Positions 12,801-24,114 of a DNA stretch of 64,000 nt are shown here, piece after piece. Origin of the DNA: Massospora cicadina (lineage: Eukaryota > Entomophthoromycota > Entomophthoromycetes > Entomophthorales > Entomophthoraceae); assembly GCA_022478985.1 (NCBI GenBank), contig JAKSZP010008012.1:116414-180413 (forward strand), read 5' to 3'. Numbering within the stretch: position 1 is the stretch's first letter; each line of letters opens with the position of its first letter. The translations under genes and the position numbers were made by a program. The notes beneath the pieces are model-generated. The model worked only from the letters and a program-made list of their open reading frames with translations. It searched no databases and had not been told where the DNA came from.

Positions 12801-13522
12801 CATTATAGAATAACTCTTAAAGAAAACGGAGGCATAAACCATAGAATTCATAAACTTACAATTTGAGTTTGTACCCTGATTATTTCGATCTACAATCTGA
12901 TTAACAATATCTTCTAGTTGACTAAACTGATTTAAGAGTTTTATTTGAATGAATCTCATAATTACCTCATCCAGACGTGTTAACATAATTGCATCTCATT
13001 GATAAGCTGTTAATTTATAATATGGCGATACGTTTTAACTGCCAAAGAGAGAGAAATATTGATAGAAATGGAGGAGTTATGAATGTAAAGCCCCAATAAC
13101 TGTAAATGCCAAAGTAGGGCCTGATGATAGGAACCCATTACTTATAGTAGAAGGTATAGGGTGGGATGTAAAAATTAATTTAAATAGTGTTCCAAAAATC
13201 CTGCTCTTGTCTGTTCTCCATCAATTGAGGTTTATCAGCTTACTCATCATAGGGGCTGGTACCAAGAGTGATTGTCTTCTATTATATAAGCCTTTGGGGA
13301 TGAATACCTACAAAAAGAGGAGCTGAAGAGCTTCAGCGAAGTCTGATAATTGTAATTTGTTATTGCTCCATGGAAAGAGTGATAAGGTCACCTCTAAGAA
13401 GTGGTAAAATAAAAGGTTGCAAGTTAGTGCCATCTCTCCTACATTATATTGATTGCCCAATTACTGAGATGGGAGACATCATGATCCATCGAGGTTTCCA
13501 AAACCAAAATTGTTAAAATCCA
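9900..13522 (-). pseudogene. gag: Element L gag with collagen-like segment
   Basis: The inferred start is the ATG at 13522 (MDFNNFGFGNLDG). The order is: N-terminal region aligning with M; a predicted coiled coil (LLNQFSQLEDIVNQIVDR, about 12945-12890); Gly-X-Y triplets (12780-12640); a second helix (ERLQSLIWEIQNLDS, about 12630-12580); then capsid-like sequence at about 12000-11450 (INLEAQTLVAWNHLTLDDVI). A further region near 10430-10200 (NLTSLLHIKKAIFEIPTKLF) aligns with M at about 17455-17530. Stops and frameshifts are frequent. No zinc knuckle or protease was located; the older LINE satellite occupies that place. Confidence 0.6.
12640..12780 (-). other. Collagen-like Gly-X-Y segment in L gag
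   Basis: The minus-strand frame reads GPLGMAGNASPSKIPGKP, then RAPGCNGQAGQHGSP. One frame shift later it reads GPLGPPGPLGPSAAPGSQ. That gives about 17 triplets with two or three lost glycines. Helical, coiled-coil-like sequence lies on both sides, which is the usual layout of a trimerising collagenous stalk. Confidence 0.75.
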
Positions 13523-14716
13523 TTGTAATATTAATTTCACTGGGAACTCAGGTTAAATCTGGCAGGGCTCACCATTGTTGGTATTTTTGCCCACATTACC
13601 CAGCTTCATGATTATGTTAAATATTCTTTTTAAATTGGGTATTGATTCCACAGGTGGATGTTGAATTTATCATTTTTCATAAGATAACTATTGTATAAAA
13701 TATTCCAACGAATACTTTTAATCCAACGGATTATAATCTGCCAGATTGATGAGTATTTCATTAGGGGTGATCCCCAACGATAAACAAGCAATTGGGGAGT
13801 CAATTCCAATACTAATAACTCAATTGACTTGCAGGAGTCAATCTGTTTTTGCTGCTGATTGACTAAGGGGTAGATGAATTGCTGTTGAGTACTGCCACCT
13901 GTTATAGAGCAACCTTTTTTGTTAACCTTTTTTTGGATTGCAATCTGCTGTTTAAGGGTATGAGTACCATTACCTAAGCAGGTATTTACCAAGTAAGGGT
14001 AATTCAAATAGAGTTGAGTGAAGACGTTGGGACACATTCTTTTCTTCAACTCAGAAGAGGTTGCGGCAAAGTAGGGGAGAGAAAACCATTAATTTGATGA
14101 AGAAGATCATAGTTCTGAGATACCCTGGAGGGTAAATTCATTGGCTTCAGCCACCAAACAATTAGTGTGCCAACCTAAGTGTTGTGCACCGAATTCCATA
14201 TAAGTTCCCAATAGTTCTTTTATCATAATGTAGATCTGATAGGAACAAACAATTACCAATAAGGTTTTATAACTTAGACTGTTAACTTTTGTAATTAGAA
14301 TTGAAAGAAGAAGCAGATCCTTTGTCTATATTATTGTTATACTCTGCAGACTTTGCATGATGAGAATGAAGAAGAGCCTATGAACCTTACCCTAGGTTAA
14401 TTTTTACCAGACGAGATAGGGAAGAAGTCCAAATCATTCCAGATGAAGTTAATATCAGGATAAGCATCAGGTTGGCATTGGACCTAATTACTATCTTAGC
14501 TATCAGCTCAACAAGAATAGTAGTTTTCATACTACTATTGCATATTCTAATATACAGTATCAACAAGTTGAGCAATGTACATACAAGGAAACTGAGCAGT
14601 TGAATAAGGGAGCTGAAGAGATATTTATTCAGAAAGAAGAATGAAATCCCAAACTTTATCAATTGTGCTCAATAAAAGCACAGGCTCCTTGAATTTAACA
14701 ACCAGTTTTGATAAGA
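13523..14716 (-). other. Long extra leader in L between 5' LTR and gag
   Basis: In M the gap between the LTR and the first gag codons is only about 50 bp; here it is about 1.2 kb. It contains a 139-codon open frame (14049-13630, starting MKKRMCPNVFTQLYLNYPYL) and a 91-codon frame (14662-14387, hydrophobic N-terminal half). I recognise neither, and chance open frames are possible. The block may be an unrecognised insertion. Confidence 0.4.
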
Positions 14717-15055
14717 TGGAGGGGTTGTTAAACTACTCATCCTTTATTTAGAGAGTCTAGGATACCAAAGTTCCTGGATAAAGAATAAAACTATTAGCTT
14801 TTATTAAAAAGCTTTTTTCAAACAGGATAAAAATCCTTATGTTAAATACTAAAGATGTTGAATCTCTAATTGAATAGAGGTAAGGTAAATTATTAATTGC
14901 AAAAAAGATTCACATTTTTTTAGAACAAGATTGTATAGGATATGCAGGATTTATCAGGATAGAATCTCCAAGCATTTACAATCTGTGATCTATACTAAAT
15001 TGCAATCGGGGATTCTGTGACATTTTAATCACTTCTGTCAAACAGGATTTGTTCG
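14717..15055 (-). repeat. 5' LTR of element L, first part
   Basis: Collinear with 4048 to about 4385 of the 3' LTR, starting TGGAGGGGTTGTTAAAC on the plus strand. It stops at the 18-bp duplication TCAAACAGGATTTGTTCG (15038-15055), where the LINE satellite entered. Confidence 0.8.
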
Positions 15056-16937
15056 ATTTATTCAAGGTACACCAACCAGGGGACAGATAGTATTAAACAT
15101 AACACTCAAAATGACAAAACAAAACTACTAACCAAGTGGGAAGCAGAAACTGCTAACCCACCATGGCAGAGGGTGAGGAGGGGTCAGGGGTTGGTTTTCA
15201 GAAAGACCCACCTCAATCAAGGGATGTTGGTTACAGTACCAGATCAGAGCAGAGAGCCAGGGCGTTGGGGCATCCGCATAGTGGGGGTTGAGGTCAGCGT
15301 AGTAGGAGTTTTTCTCTTCCACATCAAGATAATGATGGGAAAGTGTTTTAACAAAAGCTGCAAGGAGAACTTCAGCTTCTTTGCGGGCTTCAGGAAGTTG
15401 GGTGAACAGGGAGATACTGTGGCGGGTGATTTTGGCTGAGGGGTTGAATGAAGCAATTGTTGCAACATTCATAACAGCAACTTCAGCATCATCGAGTAAG
15501 TTTTGAGATGTCACTTCAGGGAGATTCAGGGAAGTCAGGGGGGAAGAAGAGGGTGGGCAGGCCATGCTGGAGCTGAGCCACTGACTGGGCCACCGCAGTT
15601 CATAGTTTCAGGAAATGAGGAGAGGCCACCGCAGCTAAGGCGAGCTGGTGATCGCTTTGGAAGGGGGCTGTATTGGGCAAAGGAGCGAAATGGCGAGGGG
15701 TGGGGGTTTCATCAAAGTCAGGAAGGAAAAATTCTGCCTGAAAATAATCGCCTTGGTAGAGAGGTTGACTTGTATGCTTACTAATGAGGACATTACCTGA
15801 TTCATCAGTTTCAGCCAATAGATCCCAAGGATTTAGGTTCACTGGAATAGTGGCGTTCAAATTTGGGTGGGTGGGAATGGGCGAATGGGCAGCTGCTTGG
15901 GTGCCAATGGTGGTCCAAGCATTACTCTGATTGGCTGGGGTAGATTTAGGTGGGAGAGTGAGGCTGGAGGTTTTGGGGGGCTGAATTTCCATGTGGGCCC
16001 ACTGAACGATATTGGAGGGTGGGAGGGGGCAGCAAAGCGCCCCATACTGAACCTCCAGAAGGAGGCTCAGAAGCCGCAGCGGAGAACTTGACCTGAGGGC
16101 ACGTTCTTTTTGCATGGTCGAGGCCAAAGCAGAGGGAACAAATCTGCTTACCATTATTGACCCGAGCCTAAAAGAAAGGATCTGGCGCTGCAGCCACACT
16201 AGCGTGGGGTGGGATTTGTTGAGTTATGGTAGGGTGGTGTGGTATGATGGTGGCTGTTGCATGAGGAGCAGCAAGGCGTTCTGCACCAGATGGAATGGCA
16301 AAGATGAGGTTGGGCTGAGTGCCATAAGCCATGAGCCCCGCGACCAACTGGTCATACAAAACCTGGGGTGGAAGGTGGGATGGGAGATTTGCAAAGGATA
16401 CCACCAGTGTGTTGTGTGAAGGGAGGCGAGTACGGGTTGTGGGAATGGGGTTTTTTTTATAAATCAGAGGAGTTTGTGCTGCGGCTCAGCATCCTCCTCA
16501 GATTGGAACCCAACGTCAAAGTAGCCCTTAAAAGGGTGGAAGTCTATAAAGCCAGCTGGCGCAAAGGCCACAGTGGCTAGCTCAATAATTGCCTTATAAG
16601 CATATGGGAACAAACGCCTATAGTCCATTATGAGGCAATAGCGAATGGCAGAGCGAAAGAGGGTGAGAGGATGGGGGCGAGAAGGGTGGACGCGCGCCAG
16701 GTGGAGCGCTAAGTCCCGTGGGGGGGACAAAACGGTTGGAAGCAGTGGGCGGGCTGTTTGAGCCCATCTGAACGCGCTTGCCCATGGGGCGGAAAATGCT
16801 AGGTGGGGGTGCACTGCTGCCCCACACTGGGGTGGCAGGCGGCGGAGCCAAGGACATCAAAGAATAGGTTTGGGCAGACAGCTGTGGATAAATAAAACTT
16901 TAAATTTAAAATCGCTCAAAAGTGACTTTGAGCGGTA
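15056..16937 (-). mobile_element. ORF1-only LINE satellite, complete insertion
   Basis: A 1,882-bp insertion flanked by a perfect 18-bp duplication, TCAAACAGGATTTGTTCG, at 15038-15055 and 16938-16955. The minus-strand product has a proline-rich N terminus (~16860-16650), a domain with PYAYKAIIELATVAFAPAGF (~16600-16540), a region reading NLPSHLPPQVLYDQLVAG (~16395-16340), a CCHC knuckle CSLCFGLDHAKRTC (~16145-16100), and a C terminus ending NSYYADLNPHYADAPTP (~15260-15210) and closing at 15128. Frameshifts break it. There is no endonuclease or RT, yet the 3' tail (TACCTTGAATAAAT) lies directly after ORF1. It therefore looks like a mobile half-LINE that depends on enzymes supplied by another element. 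The 5' end carries a short hairpin (GCTCAAA/TTTGAGC). Confidence 0.8.
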
Positions 16938-16955
16938 TCAAACAGGATTTGTTCG

Positions 16956-17162
16956 CCTCATAGATTAGGTTTGAACCCCAATATTGGGGTTTCAGTTAAG
17001 TAACACTTAATCACATAAGTTGGAGTTAAACCCTGATATTAGGAGCCCTTAATTTTAGTCAGGAAATTATCCTCAACAATATTTTTGACTATATCTTCAA
17101 AGTGGGTCCACATCCTATCACCAGATGCACAAAAATCTTTAATTTGGGCTGAAATCCTAACA
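16956..17162 (-). repeat. 5' LTR of element L, second part
   Basis: Continues the alignment with the 3' LTR (about 4390-4597) after the LINE satellite: AGTAACACTTAATCACATAAG, the CCAGATGCAC block, and the end AATCCTAACA at 17162. Confidence 0.8.
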
Positions 17163-18900
17163 GATATCATGTTACCTCATCTGATGAATTATCATACCTG
17201 AAATTATGGCAAGGCTTCTCTGCTTCAGGAATTTGGGAGGGACCTAATTTTATCCAACAAGAAACATACATATATGGATATAAACCTTAACTGATGAAAC
17301 CATTAATGAGTTTTCTCATTAGTTTTATTTTGATGCTGAGACTTTGGTTGTAGAAAATCATCATACATTGGATGATGCTATCACTGCCTTTTTTAGCTTT
17401 TAAAGATATGCTAAATTCCTACTCTACCTTAAAGCGGTGAAAACAATCCTTACGTCTCTCCTGCATATTTAAGAAGCTATCTTGGAGAATACTTTTAAAC
17501 CGTTTAATTCAACTGGGCCACCGCGTTTTAATAAAAACATGGGCCTCAAATATTAGCAAGTTACATCCCCTGACATGCCTATACTCAAGAAGTTTTCACT
17601 TATTTCAAGAAAAACAACTACACTATAAACTTTTGTCAAATATATTCAAACAAAGGAAGCAAAAGATCAGTCAGCATAGGGCAAGAGGATATCTGCTGAC
17701 ATTGATCAAAAGACTCCATCTTCTAGTTTTAATTATATGCCCAGTAAATTAGGCTATTTTGTGTTAGCTGCTCCTGCAGAAATTGAAGTACTTCTTACCT
17801 TTTAAAGAAATAAAGGACTTCAGCTTTTTTATTTTTGTATTGGCAAAAACCTAATCAAAACCTCATTTTTAGTTCAAATAGTGATACTCAAGCATTATTT
17901 AAAAAACTTTCAAACACATTTTTCAGGATTCTCCCTATACAATATGGAATTCTTTCCCCAGGGAGAATATCAGCCAACGCCAATATTTAGGAATTTACTT
18001 TCAAGCGGCTAAATGGGCCCAAAAGTTCTGAATTAAAGTTTAATTATTTTTTTCAATTTAAAATTTGAATTCAATTTACCATTTGTATTAATCAAAATTT
18101 GATTAACCATTATTATATTTTTATTCTCCCTTGCTTTATCTAAACCTAAAACAAATTCTGAATCCACAGATCCAATAAATGAAGATCCTGCCATTTGGAG
18201 ATCTCTTAGATTTACATTCTCTACTAAATTAACCACATACAGCGACTATCTTCCCTTTCCAACGTATCTTACAATGAAACCCTTTTTTTCGCCTTGATTC
18301 TGATTCTCTATCATTGTCAACCCAAATAGTCCCCTTAACTATTCAGCTGTTGCTTTGTGAACAATACCAGAAAATCCAAAAACTCAATTCTTTTTGTAGG
18401 ATAATGGTTAAGTTACTTAGAATCCTAAATTACTTCTTCCATTTCCCAATAATCCTAAAATCTCCTTGTGTCTTAAGAGTACTATAATTAGTACTGAACT
18501 AACTTTTTCAAACAAAGCACTCTTTCCCTTAAATTTATCCATCTATCTTATATTTATTTAAGAATTTGTTTGTTCTAATGGAGAAAATCTTTTACAGCGC
18601 AGCAATCTTTGAAGCCCTGCCCTAAGATGCTTGCGTTGCCAGTGATTTCACCCTGGTAGCGCAACAAAGTGGTGCTATTTGCCAAGTAGCTTCTAAGTCA
18701 CACCTAAAGAACATAGCTTACAACATGGAATAAAATAGTCAATTTACAGCTGGAACTCCTAACCCTGATCTATTGTTCTATTTACTTTGGAATGGCCAAG
18801 ATCAAATATCCATGGAAGTAACTTCACCAAGAAGCTCAAGTATGTCCCAGAATATGGCCCTGTGCAATTCAAGACACCCAATCAGCTAAAGCCTATACTC
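17163..18900 (+). pseudogene. gag: Element M gag, continuation after L
   Basis: Starts exactly at the L edge and continues the family sequence where 4047 stopped. Plus-strand blocks match the L gag region: HHTLDDAITAFF near 17365 (L has NHLTLDDVI), LTSLLHI near 17455, then CCGCGTTTTAATAAAAACATG and AAAAGATCAGTCAGCATAGGG near 17660, and the run to about 17960. Farther on (18590-18840) a weak frame reads SDFTLVAQQSGAICQVASKS, possibly more of the same polyprotein. No pol of M is seen before the next repeat. Dead through stops and shifts. Confidence 0.55.
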
Positions 18901-19691
18901 AATTGACTAAATATGTATAACAATTTTTGAAAAAGATTTGATTACCAAAAAATTCATCATCATAATTTAAAAAAAAATTCAAAGAAAATATAAAAGTAAA
19001 TGAGGTGGGTTGAGACTCAAAGAAGATATAATTATCATGAAAAATAGCTTGAAGTATCAGGATATCTTGGGACAAAACACAAAAAGAGTTGTGGGAAGAT
19101 ACCACACTTGAGAATGACTACTGGCTTCTAAAATTTGTTTCCTGGGATTAGAAAACTCTCTACGAAGGTTTCTCCAAACTGGCCCATTAAAAAACAAGTT
19201 ATTTAAATTTAGCCTCTACCATAACCATCTAGTACTAAAAAAAAAAATGAAAAGATCAATCCTGTCAGAATGCTCAATACTTATTAAAATTTAATACTTT
19301 CTAATACTAACATTAATATTTATTTAGATGATCAAAAACGAAACTCATATCTAATTGTCATTTCCCACTCTACTGCTTCAGAAAAGAAAACTAAATGAAG
19401 ATTATTGGCTGTTTAGGCCCAAAAAGCCTAACGGCAAATTAACATTGGCCAACAAGCCTTAAAATTGCTAAGGAGTTAATCCTTTTGGGACAAGTCAAGT
19501 GTTAGTTTCTGAACTTGACAACATAATCCAACTTTGAGAGCCCAATGGGATCTCCAAATGCCACCATCACATTAAATTATCAAAAGTGCCAACCTAATTG
19601 CATGGAACCTATTTGTTAAAAGCTGGATTCTTCGCTGATTGTTTCCATAAGTTACTTGCACAGGTTTTTTATGAGCATGATTCGCGTTGCT
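18901..19691. other. No recognisable gene; one micro-insertion
   Basis: AT-rich sequence with no motif that I can place, apart from the micro-insertion at 19224-19247. It may be worn-out M sequence. Confidence 0.4.
19224..19247 (+). mobile_element. Micro-insertion ending TAGTACTA plus A-run
   Basis: ACCATCTAGTACTA followed by a run of eleven As in all, the same 3' end as at 9830, 21351 and 47200. No flanking duplication was recognised here. Confidence 0.5.
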
Positions 19692-20689
19692 TGATAGATA
19701 TAAATGAGTTATAATACAAGATAATTATTATCTGTAGTTGTTAAATAAACCAGATGTGGTCCAACACTAAAATTGGAATAATCCGCAAAATACTAATTTG
19801 CCAATTAAAAAACTTTGACCCTATTGCGCTGAACTAACCCACTCTCAAATTCAGAGGTTACCAGCCTAAGAACACGTCACACTGAGTCAGCAGAGATCTA
19901 CGCAAAGGTTCTGCTTCTCTTTTAAGGATATCCAATCCTTATTCCTTATCCACACAAAAGAGTCCAAAATTATTGTACTACAACAATAATTAATTGAAGA
20001 TTAATAAAGATTAATAATGCTATTGTAATTGTAACCATCTGCTTTATATTATAAAATGTTAGGAGATTTATAGGGGGAATTTAGCACCCAACCCCTCAGT
20101 TGGCGCCTCAGCCAAGAAACAACAGCCGTTGCCATTGAATTTCCCTATGCCATCTTTACTGGTGATGGTTTTCTCCATTGGAATAATGATTCTTCTTTTT
20201 GATATCCCAGAGACCTAAAAACAGAAAGAGCCATAAACGGGTCACTAATGTTCCCTCTCAATCACAGATAGCCAACTACATTTAACTAGTGACTGCTTAG
20301 GTAATGGGACCCTTTACCATATGTAGCAGGTTGCAAACCAACTGATTGATTCTCTAGTTTCAGCAGCATCATGCGTTTCACAACTGCTGATTAAATTCCC
20401 AATCAGTCAGTGATGAAACCTGACCAATCCCAATTGGTACACCTGGATATTTAATCAGCTTTTAACTATCAGATGCCCAATGTTGTCAGCAACTCTGCCC
20501 AACGATATCTTAAGCATTCATACTGATCAAAATTCAATGATAAAAACCCATCAAATTACCCAAAATCCTCAGGCATTATCAACTCAGGATCAAGGTCAAC
20601 TAATTTCCAATTCATTTGCTAATAGGCTTATCCCCTAGCGAACTGGCAGATAACTTAGAAAGCTTTAAAGATAGACAAAAATCCTAACA
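19692..20689. repeat. Solo-LTR-like repeat, copy 2 of 3
   Basis: 998 bp, beginning TGATAGATATAAATG and ending ATCCTAACA. It aligns with 23-1050 and 43781-44780 throughout (GAATTTAGCACCCAAC near 20080; CCAACTGATTGATTCTCTAG near 20338). No matching 5-bp flanks were found. Confidence 0.6.
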
Positions 20690-20751
20690 CATCTACCCTC
20701 AAACCTAGTTTGGAATCAAGAATAGGATTAAGACATGGGAATGCCACCTAG

Positions 20752-21085
20752 GACAGGTCAAATACTTCTTTATTTCATGCTGAGTATGGTCAATCAGTAC
20801 TCAAAGCTGCTCAGGACAACCTCTGGCCTGCGGATCTCCTCCTTTTCTTCCTCACTACTGCCTCTTCAGACCGTGGTCCTCATGACCCACTGCCGTGACA
20901 GTCTAGTTGGTTTATTTGTGATGATGCTAGTCCCAGAAAGCTGGTTTTCTACCCAGTTAGGGCATATGACCCTTTGTCATATTCAAGATCTTGTTTTAAC
21001 GTCCTTGATTCCATGATCTCCCTCCTCATCCTTGACAGGATATTACTACATCGATGTCTTTCTCATGGAAAAAATAAGAATGATT
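20752..21085 (+). other. Possible coding fragment, unrecognised
   Basis: Between 20760 and 21085 one frame runs with a single stop and a protein-like composition: AEYGQSVLKAAQDNLWPADL, then SSWFICDDASPRKLVFYPVR, then SYSRSCFNVLDSMISLL. I do not recognise the family. It could be an exon of a decayed host gene or a fragment of an unlisted transposon. Confidence 0.25.
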
Positions 21086-22250
21086 AAATATATCTGTTTT
21101 TGTTATTATTTCTTCAAATAACTTTTTTGCTCATATCATACTTTGATTTTCTTGAAGAGTTTATTTTATAAAAATAGAAATTACTTGCACCAAAGTTAGA
21201 GTAAATCTGAGCTTAATTTTACTCAAGTGTATAATGTTGACAATTATAAAAAGTCTGACATCTTCCCTCTTGTCCAGCTCATATTTCAAATTCTAGATCT
21301 CAGTACTAATAATATCTTGACAATCTTTATTATGAAGATGCCCATCTCATACCATCTAGTACTAAAAAAAAGATGCCCATCTCATCCAACTAATAAATCG
21401 TTCTGCTCAGAGAAATCTCTTTTATGGTCTCCACAGACCCATATTCCTGTTAAGCGCATGTAGATAGTCCTTCCACTACATTTTGGAAAGGGTTAATAAT
21501 CCTGATAAAACCAGAATAGCGACCATCTCAAACAAATCATGGCTGATTCTCCCTTTTCCACCAGTTCCCAAATTGTACTTTGATACTCTGTTAGATTCAG
21601 ATCAGGTGCCATATTGGGAGTATTCAGGGTTAACTCCAACTGCCTCTTTCTTATCTGTTGCTTTCCTCCCCAACCTGAAATATAGCATTTGGCAAGTACT
21701 GACATCTCAATTTCTCTTCCCTTCATTATGTTCTCTCAGGTCTTAGCTTTTGCTCAATGAACTTGGCTTCAAATAGGTCTAGCCCTTTAAAGTGTTCAAT
21801 TTTAAATAGATTTTGACGGGTTATTTACCCCTACTATCAAACTTTTCCCTCCACAGTAGGTACATCGATAAAATTAACCCAAAATTGAGTATAACCAATA
21901 AAAGGTATATAAAATATATGACTATTTATGTTTTTTACTTCCTTATCCATATTTTATCAATTTTTTATTTTATTTTTCTTATTTTTATATAGACATGACC
22001 TTTACTCAGTTCAGCGGTCTATATTTTTAATTATTATCACCCAAACTGACTCCTAGATATACTATGACCTACCAGTTATTATCATTCAGAGGTCTTATTT
22101 TTAATACTTAATCAATTTTTACTTAGTTCAGCAGACCTTTTTTAGGAATTTCTTCAAAAAATTTTCAGGACATAACCATATCAATGGTTCTGCGATCCAT
22201 TGAAAACTCACGTTTTTTCCTTGGATCCACTACTTTAGGTACTTTCATGG
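21086..22250. other. No recognisable gene; contains a micro-insertion
   Basis: AT-rich. The short frames at 21483-21746 show only a weak PDLNLTEYQ string on the minus strand. The 3' LTR of element A would be expected here but I could not match it to 45748-46400. Confidence 0.4.
21351..21370 (+). mobile_element. 20-bp micro-insertion with perfect 15-bp target duplication
   Basis: The insert is ACCATCTAGTACTAAAAAAA, flanked by AGATGCCCATCTCAT at 21336-21350 and 21371-21385, identical on both sides. It ends in an A run like the copies at 9830, 19224 and 47200. Confidence 0.85.
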
Positions 22251-22259
22251 ACCCTGTTA

Positions 22260-24109
22260 ACAAATTTCATATGCAATGTTTTTAATGGAATATGCATCTA
22301 TCACCATCTTGTAATACTTTACAATGGACCTGACCACAGTGCATCTAATTTATTTCTTCTGAAAAACCATGCGTGTATAAAAAGCTACCCTATCGCCTAC
22401 ATGGTATATAAATAATGCCAGTCAGTTCTTATTGTCTGCTGTCTTGGCCTTAATCCTTTTCTTCAGAGTCATATTGAATGCTACCAACTGTATTGCAATC
22501 AGGATGTTCAAAAGTTGGATTAATTACTGCTCAGAACTCATCCCAAATGTTGTTTAAACTACTAAATATAAAATTGGTGCTAACGCAGCCTTCCTTCTGT
22601 ACAACAATTTGAATGGCATTTTACCATTGCTGTATGGTGACTAATGTATGCAAATGTCACTAAGCTTAAGTAGGTTCCCCAGGGGACCACTTAGTGCTAA
22701 AAAAGAGATAGGTTTACCAGGTGGAAGTATCTCCAGCAACCAGCTTCCTCAGCATCGTGGCAAGTATTCCATTTACTCATTCTCCCAGTCTGTACATATC
22801 CAGCCAGTAGGGTACTGACATGACTCCTTGGATTCCCATTATTTTGTTCAACCTAAGAATCATGTGGAATGTAAATTCGTCCCCTTGTCACTCAGTAATA
22901 CTTGCAGGCATCCATAGAAGTATAAGACTTGATCCAGAATAAACTGTGCAGTGATTGTAGCATTCACTTTCACCAGGACCTTCATATCGACCCATTTAGT
23001 TAGATGATCAATTGCAACTATATTATATTTGACTTTACTCATGCTCATAGTCTGTGGTCCCATAACGTCAAAGGACACTGTATGCCAGGCAAGTCCAGGT
23101 CGGGACAGTCGATATCTGGTCATGTTCATGTTAGGATTTTACAACTAGCACTTCACACAGCAAATCAGATAATATGCCATATCATAGTTGATGGACTCCC
23201 AGTACTAGTACTGGCAAATGTGGCGGTAGTCTTCCTCAGGCCTCCATGACCAACAACCTTATGTTTGGCTTGAAGATTGCCGCTTGTTTTGACAGTCTTG
23301 TATATAGTAAACATTTTTAATCAATCATCTTAACAACTTGTACATCTTTGGTCTTAGTGTTTCCATTGCTTTCTGAAGTGAACCTTAATTTTTTTGGGGC
23401 TTGTTCCCAATTTCTCCATCAACCATCTTCTGGAACAGCTCATCAGTTGAATGGTATACCACTTGGACCATTGGTAACCTTGATAAGCCATCCGCATTCT
23501 GGTGAGAAGCTCCCACTCAGTAAAATATCTCATATTTGTAAGTTTGTAGCTTCACGCACATCAAGCCAGTCATCCTTCCAGTTCCCTTAGATTAGCAGCC
23601 AATGCAGCGAGGAGTGGTCCATCACCGCTTTAAATTGCATTCCATGAATATACACCTGAACCTGTTTACTTGCATAAATTACTGTAAGTAATTCACGCTC
23701 AGTAACAGTGTAATTCCTTTCATCTGCTGATAGTGTCTAGCTCACATAATCTACCAGATGCTCATCCCTGAGCTCATGGAATTGACTCAGAATGGCGTTA
23801 ATCACTATTTACAAAGCGTTGTTCTGCTCTATAAATTCTCGATCAAAATTTAAATATTTCAATATTAGATAATATGTCAGATAGCTGCGTTACTATCAAA
23901 AGAACTCTGGGCATCTTCATTACAAATGAATCCTTTCTTCAGATCCTCCAGCAAATGAAAGAGGGGCTTAGTAATCCTCACAAAATCCGGTATAAATCTT
24001 CAGTAGTATCTGACCATTTTAAGGACACTTGGATACCTTGGACACTTATTGGGATGATCATTCACTCTATGGCCTCAATTCTATGGGCTTGCGGCTGCAG
24101 TCCACTAGA
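22260..24109 (-). pseudogene. Element A: RT thumb, RNase H and integrase relic
   Basis: The 3' half of a minus-strand Ty3 pol. It resumes at the B insertion point with INSSGLQPQAHRIEAIE (24109-24060), then the thumb and RNase H down to about 23500. Next come the integrase core (WHTVSFDVMGP near 23095, IVAIDHLTKWVD near 23010, LSDKGTNLHS near 22870) and the C-terminal domain (YHVGDRVAFYTRMVFQKK, about 22410-22355). Stops interrupt it. Joining 41894-42430 to this part across element B restores a continuous RT frame at the five duplicated bases. Confidence 0.75.
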
Positions 24110-24114
24110 GTTGA

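Larger units (their letters stand above)
4048..17162 (-). mobile_element. Element L: Ty3-like LTR retrotransposon inserted into M
   Basis: Minus-strand LTR element. The 3' LTR is at 4048-4597; the 5' LTR is at 14717-17162, broken by a LINE satellite. Gag lies at 13522 to about 9900, and dUTPase, RT, RNase H and integrase at about 7570 to 4650. The M sequence left of 4048 and right of 17162 is contiguous in the family's own gag (compare about 12060-12040), which shows that L landed inside M. Later insertions are the LINE satellite 15056-16937, an older ORF1-only element (~7810-9390), a truncated SINE (7615-7792) and a micro-insertion (9830-9874). No clean target duplication was found at the L edges, so these may be a few bases off. 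Confidence 0.75.

Noticed and set aside
21493..21726. A Tc1/mariner transposase from the string PDLNLTEYQ
   Set aside because: Only that short string fits; no other motif, terminal repeats or TA flanks were found.
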